Of a stretch of DNA of 64,000 nt, positions 37,415 to 48,534 are shown piece after piece. Both the position numbers and the translations under genes were made by a program. The stretch's first letter is position 1. Every line of letters starts with the position of its first letter. The DNA comes from Branchinecta lynchi (Eukaryota > Arthropoda > Branchiopoda > Anostraca > Branchinectidae). Location of the stretch: assembly GCA_023053575.1 (NCBI GenBank), contig JAKZAP010000021.1, positions 5,415,790 to 5,479,789 on the forward strand, written 5' to 3'. A model generated the notes under the pieces. The model was not told the DNA's origin. It searched no databases and saw nothing but the letters and a program-made list of their open reading frames with translations.

Positions 37415-38619
37415 AACAAGACCAAAGGTGTCGATGGGATCCCAAAAATCTAATATTTGATTCAGACAATCGAGTCTTGTCTTCGCCAGATCCAGTCTTG
37501 GACAGGCTAATTATCAGAGAAAACCAAGTTCAGATATACCTCTATAAACGATATCTATTTTGACGATACTGACCGGGACTTCCTGCCGATTTCCGAGCGA
37601 ACTACTAGCCCAGCAAACAAAAAAAAATACAGAAACAAAACCAGCGTATCTCCTTATCCCTATAAAGAACATATAATCAACTTTGAATAAAAGTTTGACT
37701 TAAAAAAAAATCCGGTTACAACCGGATTCCGGAAAAATTATATGTCCGGGTAAAAAAACATCGTCATAAACCGACTCAGCCTCCCTTCTTACCCCTTAAT
37801 CTGTCATCTACTCGAACTTTTGCTTTTAACAAATTTTCCGGTTTTGGCCGAATTCCGGGCGAACTACTTGTCCGTCAAGAAAATGATTTTCACCATCGTC
37901 TTCAGCATGTCTTCCTACCCCTAAATCGAACATCTAATCAACTTCAAATAAGACTTTCACTTTTAACAAACTTTCCGGTTTTGGCCGGATTCCGGGCGAA
38001 CTACTCGTCCGATGACAAAATCATTTTCCCCATCGTGCTCAGCATGTCTTCTTACCCCATAATCGACTATCAAACTATCAACTCGAAATAAAACTTCTAA
38101 TTTTAACAAACTTTCCGGTTTCGGCCGGATTCCGGGCGTACTACTTATCCTTCGAGAAATTGGTTTTCACCATCGTCTTCAGCATGTCTTCCTACCCCTA
38201 AATCGGACATCTAATCAACTTCAAATAAAACTTTTACTTTTAACAAACTTTCCGGTTCTGGCCGGATTCCGGGCGAACTACTCGTCCGATGACAAAATAG
38301 TTTTCACCATCGTGCTCAGCATGTCTTCTTACCCCATAATCGACTATCACATTAGCTGTTTCAAAATATTTTGTTTGCCCCTTAATTTAAACCCCCTCCC
38401 CCACCCCTAAATGTAGGGCTACATAGCCCATCTACGAACTTGACTGGTCCGACGACCCAACGAATCCTCACACCAAGTTTCATCAAAATATCTCACTCCC
38501 TTCGAGAGTTATCGTGCTTACAGACGGACGGACGGACGGACGGACGGACGGACGGACAGACGGACAACTTTTGCGATGTCATAGGTATCCCTCCACTTAC
38601 GTTTTGGGATCCCAAAAAG
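37415..38619 (+). mobile_element. Tandem-core element family 2, copy c (most complete)
   Basis: Left end AACAAGACCAAAGGTGTCGA then TGGGATCCCAAAAATCTAA. The core is about five ~130-bp units (TTTTAACAAACTTTCCGGTT, GGCCGGATTCCGGGCGAACT, CATCGTGCTCAGCATGTCTT). Then come AAACCCCCTCCCCCACC, AAGTTTCATCAAAATATCTC, a (GGAC)n microsatellite, and the right end CATAGGTATCCCTCCACTTA then CGTTTTGGGATCCCAAAAA. Palindromic GGGATCCC occurs at both ends. Confidence 0.72.
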
Positions 38620-38942
38620 TAAAGATGTGTTGTTGCTTGGAGAATGTGCAAAATAAGTATGTTTGCAGAATGCGGCACTGAGTGTTATAGGCGAGATCGT
38701 TATAGACTTCAAAGACGCAACGCCAGATTATTGAAACCAAGGATACAGTAATTCAGGATGGCTTCTTACGCCCAATTAACTTGGTTCTCCTTTTGATTCT
38801 TTAGCTTGACATCGGATTTCTCCGGATCACAGACAGCTCAACATGTTACTTTACTCAAAATTTCGATCTGAAATATTATTTATCTCTTATTTTTTCGTTT
38901 TAAGTTTACTAGCCGATAATTCTCGACTGAAACATATCTTTC

Positions 38943-39105
38943 AAGGCCGTATCCAGGAGGGGGGTTAGGGGGTTGACCCCCCCCCCCCCCGAAACACACA
39001 AAAATAGTCCTTCTTACAGGCTTTTCCCTCCGATCTATGTCTTTTTGTACTTTGTTGTCCGACCGTAAAACCCCGCAAACTCCCCCCCCCCCGAAAAAAA
39101 ATTGC
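38943..39105. mobile_element. Poly-G TIR element family E, copy 2 (one end lost)
   Basis: AAGGCCGTATCCAGGAGGGG at the left, C14 tract, TTACAGGCTTTTCCCTCCGA, ending at CCCCGAAAAAAAATTGC without the second TIR. Confidence 0.6.
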
Positions 39106-39675
39106 ATCATCAGGTTTGTCATGAGTCAACTGAAAATCCCTAGGGGTCGTGAGATTTGATGAGCTATGTGTGAACTTGAGGATAATGAGCAGAATGCAAT
39201 TAGGGGTCAATTAGGGTTCCTGTAACATAATTATATACGCCGTTTTACTCTAATTGATCTCCTGAATCGACAACATTCAGAATTAGCTGCATCTTTTTCC
39301 ATTCTTTTTCTTTTCTCCACTTTTGCAACCCAAAAAGCAATGAAATGAGCCAAGTGTTACCAAGCTCTTATGCTGTTAAAGCACGCCAAACCGACAAGCT
39401 CAACCTAGTTGGCGAAAGGGTGTCGTCATATTATGTATAGGCAGCGTGGATGAAGTAAATGTAATCAGCAGGAGGGCAGAATATCCGGCAGATAAGCTGC
39501 GTGCGAGTAGCATGAGAAACAAGATAGCCTAATCCAGTGGTTCCCAACCTTTTCCGTAACGCGTACCACTAACCAAGGTTCGAAAAGGTTGCGTACCCCC
39601 ACTCTCAGAACGTGGAAAAGAGGATATTTCTTATCGTAAATAATAAGGCATACACATGAAGAAATATGTAGCCTC

Positions 39676-39822
39676 AAGACCGTATCCAGAAATTTATGTC
39701 GGCGGGGGGGGGGGGGGGGGGGCCTTTCGGAGGGGGGGGGGTTGCCTGCTGGTCGGACAAAAAAGTAAAAAAAATACATTTTTGTATGTTTCCCCCTAGC
39801 CCCCCCCCCTGGATACGGCCTT
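39676..39822. mobile_element. Poly-G TIR element family E, copy 3
   Basis: AAGACCGTATCCAGAAATTT at the left, GGATACGGCCTT at the right, with G20-class and C tracts between. Lies within the hAT-like element. Confidence 0.68.
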
Positions 39823-39881
39823 GTGTATCCTACAAAATAAATAAGACACTTGAGCGCTTTTTAGCAAAAAAAAAAAAAAAA

Positions 39882-40863
39882 ACAAGACCAGAGGTTTCAA
39901 TGGGATCCCAAAAATACAATATTTGATCTGACAATTGGGTCTTGTCTTCGCCTTCAGTCTTCGCCAGACTCCTTCAACATTTTTGTATCAAAATTCAGAA
40001 ACAGATTAAGGCCAAAAAGCTAATCATCTGCGAAAACCAAGTTCAGATACAGATTCAACATGTGTGTTTACCCAAGTCATATCTATTTTGAGAAAAACTT
40101 CCTTCCTTCCTTCTGCCAATTTTCAGGTTTTGACCGAATTCATGTACTACTTGTCTGGTGAAAAAAGAAAGCTAAGAAACGAATTCAGCCTATCTTCTTT
40201 CCCCAATACTGAACATCTAATCAACTTCAAATAAAAATTTAACTTACAACAAGATTTCTGGTTCCATCCAGATTCCGGGCGAACTATATGTCCGGGTAAA
40301 AATTGCCATATACGGATTCAGCACCACTTCTTACCCCTAAATCGGATTTCTAATCAACTACACATGACAATTTTACTTTTAACAATATTTCCGGTTTTGG
40401 CCGGATTCCGGAGGAACTACTTGTCCGGTTAGAAAATGATTTTCACACAAGTGTTCAGCAAGTCTTCTTACCCCTAAATCGAACATCTAACCAACACCAA
40501 ATAAAACTTTTACTTTTAACAAACTTTCCGGTTTTTGCCGGATTCTGGACGAACTATTTGTCCGGCGAGAAAATGGTTTTCATCATCGTGTCAGTATGTA
40601 TTCTTACCCCATAATCGACTATCACATTAGTTTTTTCAAAATATTTTGTTTGCCCCTTAATTTGAACCCCCACCCTTAAATGTAGGGCTACAAAGCCCAT
40701 CTACGAATTTGACTTGTCCGATGACCCAAAGAATCCTCACACTAAGTTTCGTCAAAATATCTCATTTCCTTCGAGAGTTGTCGTGCTTACAGACGGACGG
40801 ACAGACGGACAACTTTTGCGATGTCATAGGTATCCCTCCACTTAAGTTTTGGGATCCCAAAAA
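39882..40863 (+). mobile_element. Tandem-core element family 2, copy d
   Basis: Starts AACAAGACCAGAGGTTTCAA, ends CATAGGTATCCCTCCACTTA then AGTTTTGGGATCCCAAAAAA; four core units and a GACGGACGGACAGACGGACA microsatellite. Nested inside the hAT-like element. Confidence 0.7.
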
Positions 40864-40959
40864 ATCCAAAATCTCGGCTTGACATCATTAACGGCAATTT
40901 TTGTGTACAGCCAGCCTGTGTTCTCTGTGCTTTCTTCAAGCTGCATCGCAGACATTTTC

Positions 40960-41445
40960 GTTAGCTTGATTCCCAGTATGGCATGCATTTTGGGTCAAAT
41001 CTGGCAGAAATGTTGCCGAGAATGCACGAAATGTCGCCGAGAATGCTGGTTTTGTCGCCAAGATTGTTTGTGTGTATCCGAGACTGCAATATGTTTGTTG
41101 CCGAGAATGACAACTTTGTAGCCGAGGTTGCCACTGAAAAACGTGTCACCGAGAAATAGAGATATGTGTTCGAAACCAAAAATCTAGTTCCCGAGACGGA
41201 AAAAAGTGTCACCGAAATTGCACGTAATGTCACCGAGAATGTATGACATTTTGCCACGCTTTTCAGTGGCAATCTCACCTACAAAGTTGTCATTCTCGGC
41301 AACATACATTGAAGTCTCGAATACACAGAAAAAATCTAGGCGACAAAAACAGCATTCTCGGCAACATTTCATGCATTCTCGGCGACATTTCCTGTATTTT
41401 GACCCAAAATGATAACCCATATTCCCAGCCTCAATGACAAGATCA
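40960..41445. repeat. Inverted repeat with iterated GCCGAGAATG motif
   Basis: The left arm (40975-41150) carries TTGCCGAGAATGCACGAAAT and GTCGCCGAGAATGCTGG; the right arm (41255-41440) is its complement (CATTCTCGGCGACATTTC). The centre also has TGTCACCGAGAA repeats. ORFs on both strands (Cys/Arg-rich) follow from the repeat. Confidence 0.7.
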
Positions 41446-41576
41446 CTTGCAATGTCTTCGATTCTTCTTGAAACAATGTTGTTTGACATAGAAACAAAGT
41501 TTACGGCAGTAAACTAGCTTTTTTGGAATAGACGTTATTGAATTCACTTTCGCTAGGCCTTGTAATCAGAGGCGTC

Positions 41577-41744
41577 ATGCACGGGTTTGCAACACCCCTC
41601 CCCCCAAGTGGTCGGCTAGACAGTATAAAAACAAACGAGTTGGCGCGAAGCACCTCGATTTCTCGTAGAATTAGTGTTGTTCTTTTTAAACAGTCGGTAA
41701 AAATACCTTACCCCCCAAAAACATTTTGGTTATTGATGCCTCTG
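41577..41744. mobile_element. hAT-like family D, copy 1 (compact)
   Basis: CAGAGGCGTCATGCA / TTGATGCCTCTG termini; flanks CTTGTAAT and CTGGTAGT match at 6 of 8. Interior GTTGGCGCGAAGCACCTCGA is the family signature. Confidence 0.6.
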
Positions 41745-42207
41745 CTGGTAGTAGAATACTAGGCTTTCGACAGTCAAAAATGAGTGAGGCGAGATTTTGA
41801 AGCTACACAGTAAACATCTTTTGGTACCTTCGCGTACCCCTTTGGGTACGCGTACCACCGTTTGGGAACCACTGATCTAATCGACACTTAAGAAATGTTT
41901 CAAATCAAGGACTCCAAATCAGAGCAGAAAGACAGACCAGTTTTAAGTGTGATACAATATTCACTACTGTAAAATAAAAAGTGGACTGGATACGGCAGGG
42001 ACGAGCCATTAAGCAAAAACTATAAATTTCCAAAGTTTATCTATGTTCCACAAAGACAAGATAGTGAATGTTATTTTCGTTTCATATTGGTTATCTTCTG
42101 ATACAAACAGAACTGCATTAATTACTATAGAAACAGGAGTCTCTTATAATTTGTTTGTAATTGGGATCTGAGTGGATAGAAGTATTTATTTGGGATTGCT
42201 TCTAAAA

Positions 42208-43610
42208 GGCACTTTCTCTTCGGCCAAGTGCCATATAGTGATCGCTATTTCTATCCGTCCGTCGGTCTGTCGGTCGGTCCGGATTTCTTCAGTTCTGACA
42301 CTTCCACATAGGCTAGGACGATGAAACTTGGCAGGCACAGCAGGGACCCGAAATGATTAAGATGGAAATAGTCACTATACCCCCCGGCATCGTGGGGGGA
42401 GGGGGAATCCGGAATCTTGAGGTATTTATAACTTTTGAACGGGTGATTGGATCTTATTGAAATTCGAGGTTTGGAAAGACCACGTGCCCCAGACGACCCA
42501 CTTAAGATCCGGACCGGATCCGATGACTTTGGGGGGAACTGGAGGGGTCCTAGATACATCGTTGGCATAACGGACCGAATTCGGGCACTGTCCGGGGGAG
42601 TTTGGGTGGGGGGGGGCGGAATTCGGTAACCCCACGGGTTCGGTCCTAGGAAGATGAAATTTGGACCCGAACAGACTGTCTTGAGAATAGGTGTAGTTTC
42701 CTCGATCTGACCATCCTGGGGGAGTGGAGGGATGGAAAATCCGGAATCTAGTGGCATGCTTAATTTTTTAACGGGTGAACGGAATTGAAGGAAACTTAGC
42801 AAGTGGAAAGAGCTATCGTCTAGGATGTTCCGCGTTCTTGACAGAGCCAGAACTTATCGGACACTTTGGGGGGAGTTGGAGGAGGTTTTCCGGAATTTCA
42901 GTGACACTTCAGATGAGCTAAGGACGATAAAACTTGGCGGACATATTACTGACCCGACCAAATAGACTTAAGAGCCCGACACTCTGCCCTAGGAAAACTT
43001 TGTTCCGGGATCCGACCATTTTTGAGGGAGCTAAAGGAAGGGAATCCAGAAATTACTGACTTCCGTTGGTTGCGAACAGGTGGTTCGATTCGAGTGAAAC
43101 TTTATGGGTGATAAAAACGATTGGGCCGAATGGGATGCAAGTTGGACAGGATCGAGTTAATGCGTCCCAGATTCTTTATTTGGCATCCGGTCTGGATCCA
43201 GCCACGGTAGAAGGAGGATGAAGCGGTAACTGGGAATGTGCAGATATGCTTGGGTTCGACTCAAACTTGGGGGACGGGAAGAGGAGATGTCAGAAATGGG
43301 AAGTTTATGTATCCGAGTCGTATTCGGCCACAGTGGGGGGAGTCCCGGAAATTATGTAGCTCGCATAGGGTCAAACGAGTGGAGAGCTTTTTATTGGAAC
43401 TTGAAAAGTAGAAAGATCATATGTCCTAGGTGATATATTTTAAGGTCCGAACCGAATCCGTGCACGGTGTAGGGGGGGGGGGTTACCAGAATTTCCCGAG
43501 AAATACTAAGATTCGAGTGGAACTTGATAGGCAGTAAGAAAAAATGATTTAGACGATTCATTTATGTGTCTGAACCAGATTCAGCCGAGCCAGGGGTAGT
43601 TGGAGAGAGT
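42208..43610 (+). mobile_element. Hairpin-ended tandem-core element family 1, degenerate copy c
   Basis: GGCACTTTCTCTTCGGCCAAGTGCC-type left hairpin (42208-42232), CATATAGTGATCGC, short GTCGGTCTGTCGGTCGGTC microsatellite, then diverged core units (GGACGATGAAACTTGGCAGG, CCGGACCGGATCC). No right hairpin found. Confidence 0.62.
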
Positions 43611-43969
43611 ACCGGAAATGAGGCAATGAGGTAGTTTCTTAATAATTAGTGGTGCCATCTATGGTGTTTTAATCCTGAAAAGTTACGGATTGCTTTACAT
43701 TACCAACTAGATTGTATAAGATATTGTTCCAAGTTTTCATCCGTCACGATGTCTACGATTGAAAAGGACTGACTGCAAAGTCGATTTGATCATGTGATGA
43801 TTCTTTCTAGAACATACCATTTTAAAAGCTTCGATAAGTTGACAACTTCAGCATTTAACCGACAGCGAAGAAACAAAACCAAAGTGTTGCCCTCGGAACA
43901 CTTTAGTCGGCGAAGCCGGACAAAGGTTGCCGCAACACTTCACGCTGCCCAGGTAACATAGGTCTCGTT

Positions 43970-44160
43970 TCTGTTTCAAATGTACGAGGTCGTTTTGACA
44001 CAAATTTGAGGTGAAAAAACGAGAGCGAAAACGGCCTAGTTTGTGTTTCAAATGTACGAGGCCGTTTTGACCCAGATTTGAGGTGAAAAACGAGAGCGAA
44101 AACGACCTAGCTTGTGTTTCAAATGTACGAGGCCGTTTTGACCTAGATTCGAGGTGTAGA
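43970..44160 (+). repeat. 72-bp tandem repeat, 2.6 units
   Basis: TTTCAAATGTACGAGG recurs at ~43975, 44047 and 44118 with CGTTTTGAC-x-x-A-x-ATT-x-GAGGTG and AAACGAGAGCGAAAACG between; spacing 71-72 bp. Confidence 0.75.
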
Positions 44161-44218
44161 TTTTCCGTACGGGGAGTTTCCTTGCGACATTGTTCGCTAA
44201 ATCTAATGTTACTTAGAA

Positions 44219-45765
44219 CAGTGGTTCCCAACCGGTGGTACGCGCACCCCAAGGGGTACGCGAGACCCTTGCAAGGGGTCCGCGAAGGTACGCGGTCTGT
44301 AGCTTCAAAATCTCGCCTCACTGATTTTTGATTGCCGAAAGCCTAATGTTACCAGCACAGGCATCACCAGCCAAAATCTATCTTAAGGGGAAAGGTATTT
44401 TTACTGGCCGACAGCCCGTTTTTACGGCACTTGCAGCTCCGCTCTCAAGTGCCATATAACGATCACTTTTCGGTCTGTCGCGGTCGGTCTGTTGGTCTGT
44501 CTGTCAGGCCACTAATCTCTAGTTAGGGAACTTCCAGGTGTGCTAGGACGATGAAACTTGGCAGGCATATTAGGGACCCTACCAAACTAACTTGGAAATA
44601 ATCACTTCCCCGATTCAACCACCATGGGGTAGTAGAGGGAGGGGGAATCTGGAATATTGACGTATTTTTTACTTTTGAACGGGGAATCGGATCTTGATGA
44701 AACTTGATATCTGGAAAGAACTCATGTCTCAGATGTCACACTTCAAGCTCGGAATGGATCCGGTGACTTTGGGGGGAATTGGAATGGAGAACCGGAAACC
44801 GTAAGACATGTTTAAAGTGGACTGATCGGGATGAAACTTGGTGGAAAGACCAAGCACAAGCCCTAAATACGTAGTTGACAAGACCGGACCGGATCCGACC
44901 ACTGTGAGGGGAGTCGGAAGGAGGGTTCCGGAATTCCGGTTATCCTGACTGAAGATGCTTACACATGTGCTAGGACGATGAAACTTGGCAGGCGTATTAG
45001 GGACCCGACCAAACTAGCTTGGGAATAGTCACTTCCCCGATCCGACTACCGTGGGGAGAGTCTACCGTGGGGAGATATCTTAATGAAACTTGATATTTGC
45101 AAAGACCTCGTGCCTCAGATGTCCCATTTCAAGTGCGCACAGGATCCGATCAATGCGGGGGAGTTGGGGGGTGGGGGGTGGGAGCGGAAATTTTGTAACA
45201 CGGTTGGAATATAACGATTGGGATAAGACTTGGTGAGAAGAACAAGCGTAAGCCCTAGATACGTCACTGATAGAACCGGACCGGATTCGGTCAGTCTGGG
45301 GGAGTTAGAGGTGGGTCTTGAATTCCGGTGATCGTAGTTTAAGGTAGGCCACTTCCAGATGTCCTAGGACCATGAAAATTGTCACTTTCCAGACCCAACC
45401 ATCCCTTAAAGTACTCATCTTAACCGCAAAGTACAAAAAATACTTTTACGCAAAACCTACATTTGCATGATCCCCTGGAGCCCATGATCATTTTTGGATG
45501 ATTACAGAATTTAATTTTTTTACTAAAAGATACAATCTCATGATTTCCAAGGATCTATCGTCATTCTTATTCAACAAGTCTTGCAAGTGCCATATGAGCT
45601 TCCAGCTATTGTTTTTTTTAAGTATTTACGAAAAATTGCGACGCTTCGCGCCGACTCTTTTCTTTTTAATCGTCTGGTTGACCTTTTTGAGGGGATGGAT
45701 GTTGTCAACTCGTGCCTGACGCCTCTGATTACAAGCCCTAGTGAAAGTCAGTAAAATACTGTTGA
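44219..45765. mobile_element. Second CAGTGGTTCCCAACC hAT-like copy carrying family D, split by family 1
   Basis: CAGTGGTTCCCAACCGGTGG at 44219 and the following ~190 bp are the inverted counterpart of 41650-41874; 45610-45755 is the inverted counterpart of 41541-41660. The continuity is broken only by the family 1 element at 44426-45613. The outer terminus was not located. Confidence 0.6.
44426..45613 (+). mobile_element. Hairpin-ended tandem-core element family 1, copy d
   Basis: Left hairpin GGCACTTGCAG...CTCAAGTGCC, CATATAACGATCAC, GTCGGTCTGTTGGTCTGTCT, core units with GGACGATGAAACTTGGCAGG at ~44548 and 44977. Right end GCAAGTGCCATATGAGCTTC then CAGCTATTGTT. Inserted in a T-rich site of family D. 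Confidence 0.72.
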
Positions 45766-46340
45766 TTCAGAAACAGCTAGCCGACTGTGAAGTGTAAAGT
45801 GTACCGCAATTTAAAAATCGTTAAAGAAACATCTCCTTGAGGGTAGTTGGTGAGTGGAGGGTTTGGAAGACGAGAGAGGACAAATTGACAAATTAATTAA
45901 TTAATTTTAGTTATTTTAGGTTTGATTAGAAAATGATAGTAAATGTGTACTGGTTGCGTTTTCAAGCACGTATGTGCTTTGTGTGTAACCGGTCGTCAAG
46001 CCGGAATGAATTTTTTTTAGTAAAGTTGTTGAATCCTAATCCTAAAAACTATAGCACATTTAAAAGTCCTTAGGAATTAAATTTATTATTAAACTACTTC
46101 TTCAATACAGACGTTGTACAAACCACCAGACGCTGGAGTAGCCTAGTGGACATGCTACTGACTCTTCCTCTCACTGTTATTTTCGAATCCGACGTTATCA
46201 GACCCATGTCCAGTTTCCAGCCTTATTCTCGGTATTTCCAGTTTATCTTGCAAATCCATCGCGGAATGTGCTTCCAGCATCGAAGGATGCTGTTTTGTGG
46301 GTATCGCGTCAGCCCCTGAAAGCAATACAAGTACAAATTA
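45766..46340. other. Intergenic, no gene seen; weak tRNA-like box A/B pair
   Basis: TAGCCTAGTGGACATG (46138) and TTTTCGAATCC (46190) are spaced like Pol III box A and B but no cloverleaf is convincing. Otherwise unremarkable AT-rich DNA. Confidence 0.3.
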
Positions 46341-46346
46341 GGGTAT

Positions 46347-46673
46347 CCCGATGAAAAATCTATCTCAAAATAGTACTATGAAGTAGTACCAAAATCTAGC
46401 ATGCAGTACTAACTGATGCTACTACATGCTTCTACTTCAAGGCTACCGTGTTACTGCATACTACAATATGCTACTATTAGCAAGACTGGATGCTACTATG
46501 GCAAGACAGGATGCTACTAGATACTACTACTTAAGATTGGACCGGTCTGAGGCACATTGTATGATAGTATTCTTTGCTATTACATAGTATTACATGTAAC
46601 GTTTTCGTACTGCTACCATACTAATACGCTACTACTACCATACTACTACGCAGGCTACAAATTTTTCATCGCG
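46347..46673. mobile_element. MITE family M3 (CCCGATGAAAAAT), copy 1
   Basis: Ends CCCGATGAAAAATC and AATTTTTCATCGCG inverted; interior ATAGTACTATG, TGCTACTACATGCTTCTACT, AGCAAGACTGGATGCTACTA. Copies at 49110-49413 and 57173-57476. Confidence 0.7.
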
Positions 46674-46739
46674 ATAGTTCCAATTGCGGAAGAACTTGCT
46701 CTCGGAAGAGGTTTTAGAAAGAAAATAATTTTTGTTTTC

Positions 46740-46900
46740 ATGGTTCACCCCTCCCCCCAAAAGAACAAACATACAAAACAGACAGTTACTTTCAGGGTTC
46801 ACCACTCCCCCCCCCCCCCCCCCCCAAAAAAAAAACAAAAAAAAAAACTGACAGTTATTGTTGGTTGATCCCACGCTTCCTATTGCTTATTCAGAATAAA
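46740..46900. repeat. Low-complexity C/A tract
   Basis: A run of ~18 C followed by A-rich DNA (46806-46850), preceded by a duplicated TTCA-x-GGTTCACC(A/C)CTCCCC phrase. ORFs rich in Pro/Lys or Gly/Phe here are artefacts. Confidence 0.55.
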
Positions 46901-46919
46901 AAATTATAAGTTTACGTTA

Positions 46920-47465
46920 TATTCAAATAATCTATACAACGAATAAGTCAGCTGCGATGCTTCATGAGCATCAGTGATTATTATTTCAGTGAATATTATT
47001 ATTTGGTGAATCACTTCATAAGTGATAATTAAAAGTAATAGATAAAGGCGAGTAGAAACTTGGTAGAAACATGGATCGAGGTTATTAATGGAATAAATTT
47101 ATACTTTCAGTCCCTTATTAACAACAGAAACGGAATTGATCAAAACACAGAAAAAAACTTTCCTGTCATCGCCCCAACAATGCAGCAAAAACAGCGGCCG
47201 TTTCAAAACTCAAGTCTCAGGATTAGCTTTTCCCTACACTTGTATTTGAAATTTATTTGCCCGAATAAGATATTTATAGCCGGTAGAAGTTTCAGTTATT
47301 TATTACAGGTTTATTTTCTTCCCCGATGTTGACCCTGAAGATTGGTAGCCTGACGAGGACACTTGCCAAGAAGGGCCGAAATTCTCTGCCGAAGCATCGT
47401 AGCTGACGTATCCTTTGTATACTTTATTTGAATATATGTTTCAAAGTCAGCTTCGGCTCAAGGAA
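46920..47465. repeat. Penelope-like/hammerhead-like fragments
   Basis: 46925-46985 ACAACGAATAAGTCAGCTGC is a left end; 47340-47465 has CCTGACGAGGACACTTGCC, AAGAAGGGCCGAAATTCTC and AGCTGACGTATCC, ending TTCAAAGTCAGCTTCGGCTC. Between them (47130-47290) lies the block shared with 5640-5890. Confidence 0.5.
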
Positions 47466-47469
47466 TATT

Positions 47470-48400
47470 AGTTTACGTTATCTTCACACGATTATGGCTT
47501 CGGTACTCCTTCAGCCAAAACTGACTGCAAAGCATAGCCTATTATAAAAAAAAGCGTAGCTAATTTTTTATACAATGATGACTACTCTACTGTGCACCTT
47601 ATGCCATCCAGATCACGATGTTTTCCAAGAGTTTCTTAGGCCCAATTAGAAATGTTATCTAAATTTTCTTTGTAAATTTTCTTCACGTTATCAGCCATTT
47701 AGTTTGTGAATTTTCTTCACGTTACCCATTTAGTTTCACTCGAATCTTAGCATTTCCTCGAAATTTTGGTTCCCCCTACACCCCCACCCCTGAAGCCTTA
47801 TCCGGCCGGGACCCAAAAATATGCTAGCCAAGGGACCTTTGTATCTTTAGAGTTTCATCCCAAATCGTTCCACTTCTGCCGGACCCCAATCCAACTCTCC
47901 TCATTGTGTTTTTACTTGTTTTGTTCATTTACATGTTTTGTGTTTTCCTGACTGTTCTGGAACTGCAAGTTAGCTGTAAGCTATGATAGTTTTTAATCAA
48001 AACAATCTGTCCCTCTATCTAGTTGAAGAAGAACACTTCTATATAGTCTATCTTCTCTTATCACCATCAAGATTCATACCAATCTGAGCATTCTTGGGAA
48101 ATGCACCACGACAGGAATTGGACCCCCCCCCCCCCCTCAGCCCGACTCTGATCGTCTGCAGAGTTGGTGCTGGTGCCAACAATCATGGTGTTGGCTTTGG
48201 TGCCGAAAGTTAGACTCTATGACCAAGTCCAACACGCCAAACGAAACCTCAAAGTTGACTCAAATTTTACTTAAACCAATAAACAACGTCTACTGTTGGT
48301 TACATTTCTGGCTCTTTGCTGGGCACACGTCGATTCTTCATCGGCTGGAAGTCCGTGACCACCCAACCCTGATCGTCTATCCGCAGCGCAACTTCGGAAA
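47470..48400. other. 3' flank of gene A, nothing firm
   Basis: Contains a poly-C run near 48122-48137 and a segment (48219-48330: CCAACACGCCAAACGAAACC) related to 52715-52870. No polyadenylation site can be assigned. Confidence 0.35.
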
Positions 48401-48402
48401 AA

Positions 48403-48534
48403 CTAACTACCTTTTCTGGGACTGGCAGTTGCAAAGATCATTTTCTCAATGTTTAGAAACGGAGCTTCGAAAGCCAACGTCGCTATTGTCGCGAGTAGCA
48501 ACGTTACAGAAAGATGTCCAACCATTGTATAAAC
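48403..48534 (-). CDS. Gene A terminal exon (h) with stop
   Basis: Acceptor TTTTTTCAAG, 43 codons plus TAG. It encodes VYTMVGHLSVTLLLATIATL, then AFEAPFLNIEKMIFATASP. The helix followed by E-A-P-F-x-x-x-E-K is the invariant C-terminal motif of this family, so the stop is confidently placed. I saw no clear polyadenylation signal close by. Confidence 0.88.
   Translation of the reverse strand, partial: VYTMVGHLSVTLLLATIATLAFEAPFLNIEKMIFATASPRKGS

Larger units (their letters stand above)
39535..41874. mobile_element. hAT-like element with CAGTGGTTCCCAACC termini, filled by nested insertions
   Basis: CAGTGGTTCCCAACCTTTTC at the left, GTTTGGGAACCACTG at the right; CGCGTACC repeats lie just inside both ends. 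Flanks GCCTAATC and ATCTAATC match at 6 of 8, with two transitions. Nested inside in order: family E copy 3, family 2 copy d, an inverted repeat of GCCGAGAATG type, and family D copy 1. No transposase. Confidence 0.72.

Noticed and set aside
43848..44321. 157-codon ORF with internal repeats
   Set aside because: It spans a 72-bp tandem repeat and hAT-like terminal DNA; the repeated peptide is explained by the DNA repeat.
46120..46220. Possible tRNA or SINE from box A/B-like words
   Set aside because: No cloverleaf could be drawn and no target duplication or tail was seen; kept only as a remark.
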